From contig CAJJAY010000016.1 in the NCBI GenBank assembly GCA_905182285.1, positions 19,738-83,737 of the forward strand: 64,000 nt of DNA, given 5' to 3'. The notes beneath the pieces were generated by a model. That model saw only the letters and a program-made list of their open reading frames with translations. It made no database searches and was not told the DNA's origin. This stretch comes from an uncultured Amylibacter sp. GTDB lineage: Bacteria > Pseudomonadota > Alphaproteobacteria > Rhodobacterales > Rhodobacteraceae. A program made the position numbers and the translations under genes. This document shows positions 9,082 through 17,292 of the stretch, piece after piece (position 1 is the stretch's first letter; every line of letters begins with the position of its first letter).

Positions 9082-9882
9082 ATGAAGAAAATTGATTTAG
9101 GTCACTTGAATGGTGATATTTTAATATTTGGTGGAGTATATTCTAATTTACACGCTCTTGAAGCATTTATCAATTATACAATAAATTTAGGTATTTCTGC
9201 AAAAAATGTTATTTGTACAGGAGATATAGTAGCATATTGTGCTTATGCTGAGGATAGTGTGAAATTAATCCGTGAGTTTGGTTGTCATGTATTGGCTGGT
9301 AATTGTGAGCGCCAACTTGCTATTAAATCTGATGATTGTGGGTGTGGATTTGAGGAGGGCTCAATGTGTTCATTACTTTCTAAATCATGGTATGCTCACG
9401 CAAGATCGCAAATATCAAATTCTTCCATAGATTGGATGTCTGACCTACCTGAGAGAATAATATTTGAAAATAATGGGTCAAGATATGGAGTTATCCATGG
9501 TGGTGCATCAGACATTTCTAAATTTGTATGGCCCACTGATGCTGAAAAGGTTTTGGAAGATGAATTTAATCTATTACAAAAGCAAATTGGTTATGTTGAT
9601 TGTGTTATTGCAGGACATACAGGTATTCCTATGAAAAGAGATTTCAATAAAAAGAAATGGTTGAATCCAGGTGCAATTGGATTACCTGCGAATGATGGTG
9701 ATATTGATACAAACTTTTTAACAATAAATAAAAAAATGATAATAAACAATAAGTTGGAGTATGATATTAATTCTGCTTATCAAGCCATGCAAGCAACATC
9801 ACTTATTCAAGGTTATCACTCTACTTTGAAAACTGGCTATTGGCCAAGTCAGGAGACATTGCCTCTTAGCATGAGGGTTTAA
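9082..9882 (+). CDS. Metallophosphoesterase-like protein with altered metal site
   Basis: A 266-residue calcineurin-like phosphoesterase fold. Later family motifs are present: CTGDIVAYC (normally GD..), AGNCERQL (normally GNH[DE]), VIHGGASD, and AGHTG followed by LNPGAIG. The first motif, normally D-x-H in DIHGN, reads GGVYSNLHAL, so the Asp and His metal ligands are missing and the GNH histidine is a cysteine. A cysteine cluster, DDCGCGFEEGSMC, follows near residues 95-107. It may be inactive, or use other ligands. I chose ATG 9082 over an in-frame TTG at 9070. The end overlaps convergent xerD by 4 bases. Confidence 0.8.
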   Translation: MKKIDLGHLNGDILIFGGVYSNLHALEAFINYTINLGISAKNVICTGDIVAYCAYAEDSVKLIREFGCHVLAGNCERQLAIKSDDCGCGFEEGSMCSLLSKSWYAHARSQISNSSIDWMSDLPERIIFENNGSRYGVIHGGASDISKFVWPTDAEKVLEDEFNLLQKQIGYVDCVIAGHTGIPMKRDFNKKKWLNPGAIGLPANDGDIDTNFLTINKKMIINNKLEYDINSAYQAMQATSLIQGYHSTLKTGYWPSQETLPLSMRV

Positions 9883-10805
9883 TGTGCTAAAGGGTGATGC
9901 TTGAATACTAACGATTTTATTTTTTCATCTAGAACATGTGTATAAATTTCGGTTGTAGCAACATCGGCATGGCCTAATAGCATTTGAATAACTCTTAGAT
10001 CTGCACCATTTGCTAATAAATGTGAAGCAAAAGCATGCCTTAATGTATGGGGTGATACTTTGCTTGGTGATATTCCAGCTTTGACGCATAGCTCTTTAAT
10101 GAAAACATAAAACCTTACTCTAGTAAGGTGACCTAATTTTGAGCTAGATGGAAATAAAAATTTAGATGTTTGTAATCCTTTTTTATTATTTATTTCTTGT
10201 TTTATATTCCAATCTACCAAATAGGCGGCAATTGCCATTTTTGATGGTGTTGATAGAGGGACTAGCCGTTCTTTCCCACCTTTTCCTTTTATTAAAAGCA
10301 TTTCGGGGTCACCGCGTACCGATGCTACTGGTAATGATACAAGTTCTGAGACTCTCATTCCAGTTGCGTATAAAACATGCATTAAACAACTATTCCGCCT
10401 CTTATCGCTTTGTGATCGGCCAATTTGAGACGATACGTATAATAGTTTATCAATTTCACTTTCAGAAAGATTAGTCGGTAGTTTACGTTTAGATTTTGGG
10501 CCTTTTATGTCGGTAGAAGGATTTTCTTTTATCAAAGATTCGTCATATCCATATCTATAAATTTGTTTTATTGCAGATAAATGCCTAGCTCTGGTAGCTT
10601 CAGACATACCGCTTTTATCTAAACTGATAATATAAGTTTCGATGTCTTTTCTGTTTGCTTTTAATAAATTTATTCTTTTTTTTGATAGAAAGTACACAAA
10701 CGCTTCTAAATCTCTACGATAAGCTAGTAGAGTATTATGTGACGCATTTCTTTCAGCATGAATAGTTTCTAAGAAATTTTCTATTAATTTATTGTTATTA
10801 TTCAT
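9879..10805 (-). CDS. xerD: Site-specific tyrosine recombinase XerD
   Basis: Chromosome dimer resolution recombinase acting with XerC at dif, coordinated by FtsK. Residues 1 to about 90 form the SAM-like core-binding domain (HNTLLAYRRDLEAF); about 110-300 form the catalytic domain. The tetrad is visible: Arg in ATGMRVSEL, His and Arg in HTLRHAFASHLL, His in LGHADVATT and the nucleophilic Tyr in TEIYTHV. Length 308 is normal. XerC/XerD assignment is by gene context (upstream of aroK-aroB, as in other Rhodobacterales) and by sequence feel. The chromosomal context argues against a phage integrase. Confidence 0.9.
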   Translation of the reverse strand: MNNNNKLIENFLETIHAERNASHNTLLAYRRDLEAFVYFLSKKRINLLKANRKDIETYIISLDKSGMSEATRARHLSAIKQIYRYGYDESLIKENPSTDIKGPKSKRKLPTNLSESEIDKLLYVSSQIGRSQSDKRRNSCLMHVLYATGMRVSELVSLPVASVRGDPEMLLIKGKGGKERLVPLSTPSKMAIAAYLVDWNIKQEINNKKGLQTSKFLFPSSSKLGHLTRVRFYVFIKELCVKAGISPSKVSPHTLRHAFASHLLANGADLRVIQMLLGHADVATTEIYTHVLDEKIKSLVFKHHPLAH

Positions 10806-10823
10806 TTTATTAATAGGATGTAT

Positions 10824-10961
10824 TTAAACATTATCAGGCATTTGAATTTTTTCTGTAATAATTTCTTGTGGTGCAGATAAATCACCAAAGAAAGAATATC
10901 CGATTAATAATATTATTATCAAAATTAAAAGGTAAAAAAAATATTTAAAAAGTTTACCCAT
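10824..10961 (-). CDS. Small single-pass membrane protein, 45 residues
   Basis: A 45-residue protein with one strong transmembrane helix (about residues 6-26, YFFYLLILIIILLIGYSFFG) followed by a short polar segment, DLSAPQEIITEKIQMPDNV. I recall short membrane proteins ending in a Pro-Gln and acidic/valine tail next to aroK in other Rhodobacterales, which is why I call it real. The longer reading from 11072 would add a non-coding-looking leader, so I chose the ATG at 10961, which has an A/G-rich stretch upstream. It lies 18 bases upstream of xerD on the same strand. Function unknown. Confidence 0.65.
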   Translation of the reverse strand: MGKLFKYFFYLLILIIILLIGYSFFGDLSAPQEIITEKIQMPDNV

Positions 10962-11097
10962 TTTATTGCTTTCTTTATTTAGCGTAATCATTTTGCTACA
11001 ATTTAATACAATATTATCATAGGTAATAGAAATTGAAATGGTTTTTAGTATACTTGCAATAAAGATAAGCAATCTTAAGCCGAAAATAGGATTCTAG

Positions 11098-11658
11098 ATG
11101 GAATATAGTCTATCAAAAACAATAGTATTAGTAGGTCTTATGGGTGCTGGTAAAACTGCAATTGGAACAATTATTGCTGATCAATTGGGAGTTGATTTTA
11201 TTGATTCTGATGAAGAAATTTCACGTGCGGCAAATATGTCTATTCCAGAAATATTTGATCGAGATGGTGAAGATTTTTTCAGATTAAAAGAAACTCAAAT
11301 AATTGGAAGATTATTAGAATCTAAGCCTCATATTTTATCAACTGGAGGTGGGGCATTCATGTCCAAAGCAAATAGACAAATGATATCTGACAATGGTGTA
11401 TCAGTATGGCTTGATGCTGACTTAGAAACTCTTTGGGATAGAGTAAAAGAAAAGAAATCAAGACCATTATTGATGGTCCAAAATCCTAAAGAAGCATTAA
11501 AAAAACTATACACTTCTCGCAAGCCTCAATATGAAAAGGCAAATATCAGAGTTAAAGCTCTTCCAAATCAAACAAAAGAAGTAATGGTAGAGAGAGTTAT
11601 AAACAAATTATTGAGCAATGCAGTATCAGGATTGTTGAAAGTAGAAAAAAATGCGTGA
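11098..11658 (+). CDS. aroK: Shikimate kinase
   Basis: Phosphorylates shikimate to shikimate 3-phosphate in the pathway to aromatic amino acids. The P-loop is GLMGAGKT at 13-20; shikimate-binding motifs are DSDEEI and FRLKE; GGG is in LSTGGGAF; the lid arginine lies in the KKSRPLL region. Length 186 is normal, with a slightly extended C-terminus. The last 8 bases overlap aroB, the widespread aroK-aroB coupling. A divergent promoter must lie between 10962 and 11097. Confidence 0.97.
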   Translation: MEYSLSKTIVLVGLMGAGKTAIGTIIADQLGVDFIDSDEEISRAANMSIPEIFDRDGEDFFRLKETQIIGRLLESKPHILSTGGGAFMSKANRQMISDNGVSVWLDADLETLWDRVKEKKSRPLLMVQNPKEALKKLYTSRKPQYEKANIRVKALPNQTKEVMVERVINKLLSNAVSGLLKVEKNA

Positions 11659-12757
11659 TAAAATTGACGTTAATTTAGGTGATCGATCATATACTATTCA
11701 CATTGGAACTGATTTGTTGAAAAGCTCTGGAGAGTTTATTTACCCAATTTTGAATAGAAAAAAAATTGCGATTGTTACGGATGAGAACGTTGCTTCACTT
11801 CATCTAAGTAAACTTAAGAAGTGTTTAATGGAAATGAATATTGAAGTTTCTGTGTTAATCCTCCCAGCAGGAGAAAGTACTAAATCTTGGCAATATATAG
11901 AAAAAACTGTTGAATGGTTACTTAGTCAGCACGTTGAAAGAGACGATGTCATTATTGCTTTTGGGGGTGGTGTTATCGGTGATCTTGTCGGATTTGCTGC
12001 ATCGATTTTACGAAGAGGTGTTCGCTTTGTTCAGATACCAACAAGTTTATTAGCTCAAGTAGACAGTTCAGTGGGCGGAAAAACTGGTATAAATTCGTCT
12101 CATGGGAAAAATTTGATTGGAGCGTTTTACCAGCCCCAAATGGTATTAGCAGATATTAGCCTCCTGAATACTTTGACATCACGAGATTTTTTAGCTGGTT
12201 ATGGAGAAGTCATGAAGTATGGGCTTCTGGGAGATTATGATTTTTTTGTTTGGTTGGAAGAAAATGCATTAGAAATGGCAAATGGAGACGTTGAAAAGCG
12301 AATATATGCAGTTAAACGCTCTTGTGAAATGAAAGCTAATATAGTTGCTCAAGACGAAAAAGAAAAAGGGCAAAGGGCTTTGTTAAATCTTGGGCATACA
12401 TTTTGTCACGCATTAGAAACTGCTACTGGCCTATCTGATCGCTTATTGCATGGTGAAGGGGTTGGTATTGGTTGTGCTTTAGCATTTGAGACATCTATGA
12501 GATTGGGATTATGCTCTCAGGAAGCACCAAGTAGAGTTCGCGCCCATTTGAAAAAAATGGGAATGAAGGTAAGCTTATCTGATATTCCAGGTTCTTTACC
12601 AAACCCTGAAGATTTAATTAGTTTGATGAAACAAGATAAAAAAGCTGTTGATGGTAAAATATCATTCATTATGGCAAGGGATATAGGTAAAGCATTTATC
12701 TTACCCCAAATAGATCTTGATTTAGTTAAAAATGTTTTAAGTGATAATTTAATTTAA
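11651..12757 (+). CDS. aroB: 3-Dehydroquinate synthase
   Basis: NAD- and metal-dependent cyclisation of DAHP to 3-dehydroquinate. Motifs include AFGGGVIGDLVGFAAS, PTSLLAQVDSSVGGKTGIN and NLIGAFYQPQMV, the zinc ligand region YGEVMKYGLL, NLGHTFCHALE and LLHGEGVGIG. Length 368 is typical. It starts inside aroK. The last 9 bases overlap the convergent thioredoxin-like gene. Confidence 0.97.
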   Translation: MRDKIDVNLGDRSYTIHIGTDLLKSSGEFIYPILNRKKIAIVTDENVASLHLSKLKKCLMEMNIEVSVLILPAGESTKSWQYIEKTVEWLLSQHVERDDVIIAFGGGVIGDLVGFAASILRRGVRFVQIPTSLLAQVDSSVGGKTGINSSHGKNLIGAFYQPQMVLADISLLNTLTSRDFLAGYGEVMKYGLLGDYDFFVWLEENALEMANGDVEKRIYAVKRSCEMKANIVAQDEKEKGQRALLNLGHTFCHALETATGLSDRLLHGEGVGIGCALAFETSMRLGLCSQEAPSRVRAHLKKMGMKVSLSDIPGSLPNPEDLISLMKQDKKAVDGKISFIMARDIGKAFILPQIDLDLVKNVLSDNLI

Positions 12758-13387
12758 AAGTTTTTTTAATTCTATTAATAAAACGTTTCTATTATAACCT
12801 CTGTACCAATTCTCTCCACCACGTTTTTTTTCTAAAGTTTCTAAATCATGCGTGCTTGGCATATCTTTTAAAAATTGCCCATTTTTATCAATTGTATAGA
12901 TAAAGGGGATTGAATCTTTAATGTGCTTAGAGCCACCCGTTTCAAATAAAACATCATATCCATCAAAAGAATGTTGAGCTTCAATATTTGCAATTACAAA
13001 GTTTTTGGTAGCAAAAACGTTTAGTTCTTTCGCTTGAATTATTTCAGTATTTGATGGATTTTCATCTAGACTGTACCCTTGTTGCCCTTCTAATTTATAA
13101 TTAAATTTTCCATAATTTCCTTTTATGTGCTCTTTGAATACATGACACCAGATACACCATTCTGCGCCGTAAACTATCAAAACAGTTTTATCATTTTTGT
13201 TGGCTTCTCGAAGTGCTTTATTTAAAACCTCTTTTTGGAGGCCGCATTCATCGTATGATAACGCTCTCCCTGCAAAGCAATCTTTATTTATTAGTTTTGG
13301 ATATATGGATATTTTTTCATCAGCAATCAAAGGTGTGGTGAATATCATTAAGAATACAGTGATTACGTATTTATTTAAGATGAACAA
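12749..13387 (-). CDS. Secreted thioredoxin-fold protein (CIWC motif)
   Basis: A 212-residue protein with an N-terminal signal peptide (FILNKYVITVFLMIFTTPLIA, likely cleaved after about residue 22) and a thioredoxin-like fold with redox motif Cys78-Ile-Trp-Cys81 in VYGAEWCIWCHVFKEH. Two further cysteines precede it (KDCFAG, YDECGL), and PFIYTIDKNGQFL near the end is the usual thioredoxin beta strand-turn. It should act in the periplasm. The start is a TTG at 13387 preceded by AGGCGG; the only downstream ATG would destroy the signal peptide. It overlaps the end of the upstream radical SAM gene by 13 bases, so both are likely co-translated. Substrate unknown. Confidence 0.78.
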   Translation of the reverse strand: MFILNKYVITVFLMIFTTPLIADEKISIYPKLINKDCFAGRALSYDECGLQKEVLNKALREANKNDKTVLIVYGAEWCIWCHVFKEHIKGNYGKFNYKLEGQQGYSLDENPSNTEIIQAKELNVFATKNFVIANIEAQHSFDGYDVLFETGGSKHIKDSIPFIYTIDKNGQFLKDMPSTHDLETLEKKRGGENWYRGYNRNVLLIELKKLLN

Positions 13388-14343
13388 CTAGCACCGCCTA
13401 AAACACAAAATTTTGCACAATGAGGATGGTTTAGTTTTACAGATTTTTCTGCTTCTTTTAAAGTATTCCCCATTTCGAATTCTTTAGAATAAGGTAATAA
13501 GGTGCAGGCTACGACACAAGGTTTTTTTGCACCTTTTCTTTTTACAACCATTCTTGAAGATGCACACATTACTTCTTCAGGAGACTTATTAAGTATGCCC
13601 CAACATTCTGTAGTTATTTCTGGGACATCAATTTTTTCATCCATTTCAGGAAACAGTATAGTTTCATTTGGATCATTAGCATCAATTTTAAAGTTATTTT
13701 TTTTAAAAAGCTCATGATATCCAAGCCTACTATTTTTATCACTATCTCCCCAAACAGTTCTCCCAGCGATAGCCATACTAAAGCCGTGATCACGAAGCCA
13801 TTTCATACCGCTTATTGTAATATCATAGCTACCTTTACCTCTCTCAGTATCGTGAAAAATTGCTTTGAAGTGATCTAATGATATTCTTATAGTTAATTTT
13901 TCATTATATTGTTTAAGTAATTCCAATAAACCTTTTTGAACAGATTTTCGCATCATGGGTAACATAGCATTTGTTAATATTAATACTTTATAATTTTGTT
14001 CCAAACATCTACGAGCTATTTCGATCATATTTGGATTAAGAAATGGTTCACCACCTGTAAATGCTATTTCAGTAGTTGCCCATTTTCTTTCTACTATTTG
14101 ATCTAAAAAATCACTTACCTCGTCAGGTGAAATATACACTAAATTATCATTTTTGGGGGAACTCTCTATATAACAATTAACACATTCTATATTACATAGA
14201 GTTCCAGTGTTAAACCAAAGTGTTTTAGCCTTAATTAATGGAACTGAAGCTCGTTTATCACCATTTGCTGTAATATCAGGATCTTTAAATTTTTGAAGCA
14301 TTTTTATAAGTCTAATGTCCTTTATTTGTGTTTTCAGCTGCAT
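13375..14343 (-). CDS. Radical SAM protein with C-terminal cysteine cluster
   Basis: A 322-residue radical SAM enzyme. The SAM [4Fe-4S] motif is Cys50-x3-Cys54-x2-Cys57 in GTLCNIECVNCYIESSP; FTGGEPFLNP is the glycine-rich SAM-binding strand. The C-terminal third has at least seven more cysteines (CWG, VMCASS, PCVVAC, PHCAKFC, ASCSS), suggesting an auxiliary iron-sulfur cluster as in SPASM/twitch proteins. The protein ends CVLGGASCSS. An alternative start is Met15 at 14301. The overlapping downstream gene encodes a secreted thioredoxin-fold protein. I do not recognise a characterised member. It could mature a peptide or protein, or modify a small molecule. Confidence 0.82.
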   Translation of the reverse strand: MQLKTQIKDIRLIKMLQKFKDPDITANGDKRASVPLIKAKTLWFNTGTLCNIECVNCYIESSPKNDNLVYISPDEVSDFLDQIVERKWATTEIAFTGGEPFLNPNMIEIARRCLEQNYKVLILTNAMLPMMRKSVQKGLLELLKQYNEKLTIRISLDHFKAIFHDTERGKGSYDITISGMKWLRDHGFSMAIAGRTVWGDSDKNSRLGYHELFKKNNFKIDANDPNETILFPEMDEKIDVPEITTECWGILNKSPEEVMCASSRMVVKRKGAKKPCVVACTLLPYSKEFEMGNTLKEAEKSVKLNHPHCAKFCVLGGASCSS

Positions 14344-14554
14344 TAATTATTGCACGTGAAATCTTATCATAAAATACAAATTCCTTTATAGAAATGAATA
14401 AACGTTGCAGATGAGCTTAATATTATTTTGTTTAGATTTAGATTTAAATTAATGAATTGCAATATTTTTAAAAGTAGGTTGAATATAATAAGCTGCTCAG
14501 TACATATGGCTTAAATATATATATTATAATAGTCGCCTTTTTTAGGAGCGTAAA

Positions 14555-15238
14555 ATGACAAAGTTAATAAAATTTAATACTATTGATGAGTTGATGAAAT
14601 CTCTTTCCAATCAAGTTGCAAATGATTTGAAAGATGCGATTAATAAAAATAAGATTGTCACTTTATCTGTTCCTGGCGGAACTACGCCAGCTCCTTTTTT
14701 TGATTATCTTTGTGAGGAAGATCTAGATTGGTCAATGGTAAATATTCTATTAAGCGATGAAAGATATTTGTCTGAGAGCAATAGTAGATCCAACACTGGT
14801 TTAATAAAAAAACATCTAATTCAGAAAAAAGCATCTAAGGCTAAATTTATAAGTTTTTACAATGAAAATATGACTGAGAATGAATTTGTAAATGAAAATG
14901 AATTTTTTATGCATGACTTATTGCCAATTAATATATCTATCTTGGGTATGGGAGAGGATATGCATACGGCTAGCCTATTTCCTGATAGTAATGAACTAAA
15001 TGATGCACTCAAGTCCAATAAGTCACTTCATGTAGTAAGGCCAAGATCACAGCCAGAAGCGCGGATAAGCTTATCTGGCAAAGCATTAGCTAGTGCTGAT
15101 AAAACCTACATTTTAATATTAGGACAACAGAAATTAAAAGCATACGATAAAGCATGTTTAGAAAAATCAGAAAATAATGCTCCAATTAGAGTGGCTTTTG
15201 GTGATAATACAAAAGTATATTGGGCAGATAAAATATAA
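14555..15238 (+). CDS. pgl: 6-Phosphogluconolactonase
   Basis: Hydrolyses 6-phosphogluconolactone to 6-phosphogluconate in the oxidative pentose phosphate or Entner-Doudoroff pathway. Family motifs: LSVPGGTTPAPFFDYL, LLSDERYLSESNSRSN, ILGMGEDMHTASLFPDS, and ARISLSGKAL near the end. Length 227 matches the DevB/Pgl type. AGGAG precedes the ATG at a good distance. zwf and edd are not adjacent, unlike in many alphaproteobacteria. It ends 4 bases before the stop of the convergent ASKHA gene. Confidence 0.93.
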   Translation: MTKLIKFNTIDELMKSLSNQVANDLKDAINKNKIVTLSVPGGTTPAPFFDYLCEEDLDWSMVNILLSDERYLSESNSRSNTGLIKKHLIQKKASKAKFISFYNENMTENEFVNENEFFMHDLLPINISILGMGEDMHTASLFPDSNELNDALKSNKSLHVVRPRSQPEARISLSGKALASADKTYILILGQQKLKAYDKACLEKSENNAPIRVAFGDNTKVYWADKI

Positions 15239-15242
15239 ATTC

Positions 15243-17285
15243 TCATCTACGCCTTCTGCGCCGGCCACCTTCTTTTGAACCACCTAAATTGAAATTTAAT
15301 GCAGGTAAATTTATATGAGTTTCAAGAATTGGAAACTTTTCAACTGAATTTGGTATGGCGGAAGCATTGACAAAATGTTCTTGAAACCTTGGCTCTATAG
15401 CGGTTTCTATTTTATGAATGTCTTTAACTATATTCTCTATATCTGCACGCGCTGATTGATTAAGTAGTGCTATACGAGCTCCAGTCCCCGCTGCATTACC
15501 GGCAGACGTAACATTTGTTAATACGCAATCGGGTATCATCCCTAAAGTCATAGCATGTTTTGGGCTGATATGGGCGCCAAATGCACCAGCTAATACAATA
15601 CGGTCAACACTATCTACTTCAAATTTATCCATTAATAAACGAGCACCTGAATATAGCGCTGCCTTTGCCATTTGAATCTCTCGGATATCTCTATTTGTAA
15701 TAGTAATCTTTGGTCCATTTGAAGAACTACCATCGAATACCAAGTATGAGAATGTTCGGCCATCTTGGAAACATCTTTGTGTTCCAGTTTGCTCGGGACT
15801 CCCAATAAGTCCTGGCCCATCAACAATACCGGCCATTCGCATTTCTGCAACCATTTCAATAATACCTGAGCCACATATTCCAGTAATCCCACTTGATTTA
15901 ATGGCATCATCAAATTCAATTTCATCTGACCAATAATCAGAGCCAATAACTTTAAATCTTGGATCTTTTGTAATTGGATCTATTTCAACATGCTCGATCG
16001 CTCCTGGTGCAGCTCTTTGGCCACTCGATATTTGCGCGCCTTCAAAAGCTGGACCAGTAGGGGATGAGCATGCTAATACTTTATTTTTGTTGCCCAAGAG
16101 AATTTCAGCGTTTGTTCCAACATCCACAATAAGAACAAGATCTTCCGATGTATTGGGGCTTTCAGATAGTGCTACAGCCGCAGCATCTGCACCAACATGG
16201 CCAGCAATACATGGTAAAAGATATACTTTTGAAGCGGGATGCATTTCGGTTAAGCCAAGATTTGAAGAATTAGTTGCAACTGCATTAGAAGTAGCTAAGG
16301 CAAAGGGAGCCTGGCCTAATTCAAAGGGATCAATACCTAAAAACAAATGATGCATTACAGGATTACATACGAATACAGCATCCATTATTAAATTTGAGTT
16401 GATCTTTGCTTCTTTAGCGACTTCAGAAAATAAGTCGTTCATTCCTGCTCTAACAGCAGATGTCATTTCTTGATCACCCTCAGCATTCATCATGGAATAA
16501 CTTACCCGAGACATTAAATCTTCACCAAACCTGATTTGTGGATTCATGGAGCCTGATGATGCAATAACTTCTCCTGTTTGAAGGTCACAAAGATGCGCTG
16601 CAATAGTCGTTGAACCTAGGTCAACGGCCATTCCATAAATTGATCCCTCGTAATAACCAGGCCATATTTCGACGATGTTTGATTTATTAGATTTTTTGTC
16701 AGTATAAACTGCACAAGTTACTTTCCAATTACCTTTTCTAAGTGCTTTTTGGATTTTGCTCAAAATTGAAAAATCAGCTTCTAAATTTGATAAATCCCAC
16801 TCTGTAATTAAAGCTTCATTTAACCTTTCCAAATCTCCTGAAGGGTTATGCATGTCAGGTTGTTCTACTTCTACGTAAAATAATCTTGTTGTTGGGTTAA
16901 TAAGAATATCTCGTGCTTCAGCTCTTTTGCGAACTACTTGTTTGTGTACTTGGCTTTCAGGTGGTACATCAATTACTATATTTCCTTGAACAGTAGCTTG
17001 GCAACCTAAACGTCTACCATCAATCATTCCACGTTTTGATTTGTATCTTTCTTCAACTGAGTTCCAATCACTAATAGCATTTTCTTCTACAGTAACTCCA
17101 TGTTTTGAAAATTCACCAAAAGATGGCGTGATTTGACACCTGGAACATATTCCTCGACCACCACATACGCTATCGAGATCAACACCTAACTGGCGTGCTG
17201 CATTTAATATAGGCGTTCCAATAGGAAAAGTGCCTCGTTTTCCTGAGGGAGTAAATATTACTAATGGGTTATCTTGATTTTTCAT
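15243..17285 (-). CDS. Ferredoxin-ASKHA corrinoid-activating protein (RACo/DUF4445 family)
   Basis: A 680-residue protein of the family that reductively reactivates corrinoid methyl carriers using ATP. A plant-type [2Fe-2S] domain occupies about 1-105 with Cys41, Cys47 and Cys50 in CGGRGICSRC and Cys95 in RRLGCQATV. A linker follows, then an ASKHA ATPase domain from about 215 (AVDLGSTTIAAHL, LIVDVGTNAEILLG, SPTGPAFEGAQISSG, GICGSGIIEMVAEM, LAGAFGAHISPKHA). The C-terminus is an unusual GGSKEGGRRRRRR. It is the last gene of a four-gene unit with a pterin methyltransferase and a MetF-like reductase. No corrinoid protein or substrate methyltransferase is in the window. Confidence 0.9.
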   Translation of the reverse strand: MKNQDNPLVIFTPSGKRGTFPIGTPILNAARQLGVDLDSVCGGRGICSRCQITPSFGEFSKHGVTVEENAISDWNSVEERYKSKRGMIDGRRLGCQATVQGNIVIDVPPESQVHKQVVRKRAEARDILINPTTRLFYVEVEQPDMHNPSGDLERLNEALITEWDLSNLEADFSILSKIQKALRKGNWKVTCAVYTDKKSNKSNIVEIWPGYYEGSIYGMAVDLGSTTIAAHLCDLQTGEVIASSGSMNPQIRFGEDLMSRVSYSMMNAEGDQEMTSAVRAGMNDLFSEVAKEAKINSNLIMDAVFVCNPVMHHLFLGIDPFELGQAPFALATSNAVATNSSNLGLTEMHPASKVYLLPCIAGHVGADAAAVALSESPNTSEDLVLIVDVGTNAEILLGNKNKVLACSSPTGPAFEGAQISSGQRAAPGAIEHVEIDPITKDPRFKVIGSDYWSDEIEFDDAIKSSGITGICGSGIIEMVAEMRMAGIVDGPGLIGSPEQTGTQRCFQDGRTFSYLVFDGSSSNGPKITITNRDIREIQMAKAALYSGARLLMDKFEVDSVDRIVLAGAFGAHISPKHAMTLGMIPDCVLTNVTSAGNAAGTGARIALLNQSARADIENIVKDIHKIETAIEPRFQEHFVNASAIPNSVEKFPILETHINLPALNFNLGGSKEGGRRRRRR

Positions 17286-17292
17286 TTAAATT

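Noticed and set aside
9879..10805. XerD as a phage or integron integrase marking a mobile island
   Set aside because: It sits in the conserved xerD-aroK-aroB block, has normal Xer length, and no attachment site, tRNA target or phage gene is nearby.
10962..11072. 37-residue N-terminal extension of the small membrane protein
   Set aside because: It looks non-coding and runs through the divergent aroK promoter region; the ATG at 10961 gives a compact conserved-looking protein.
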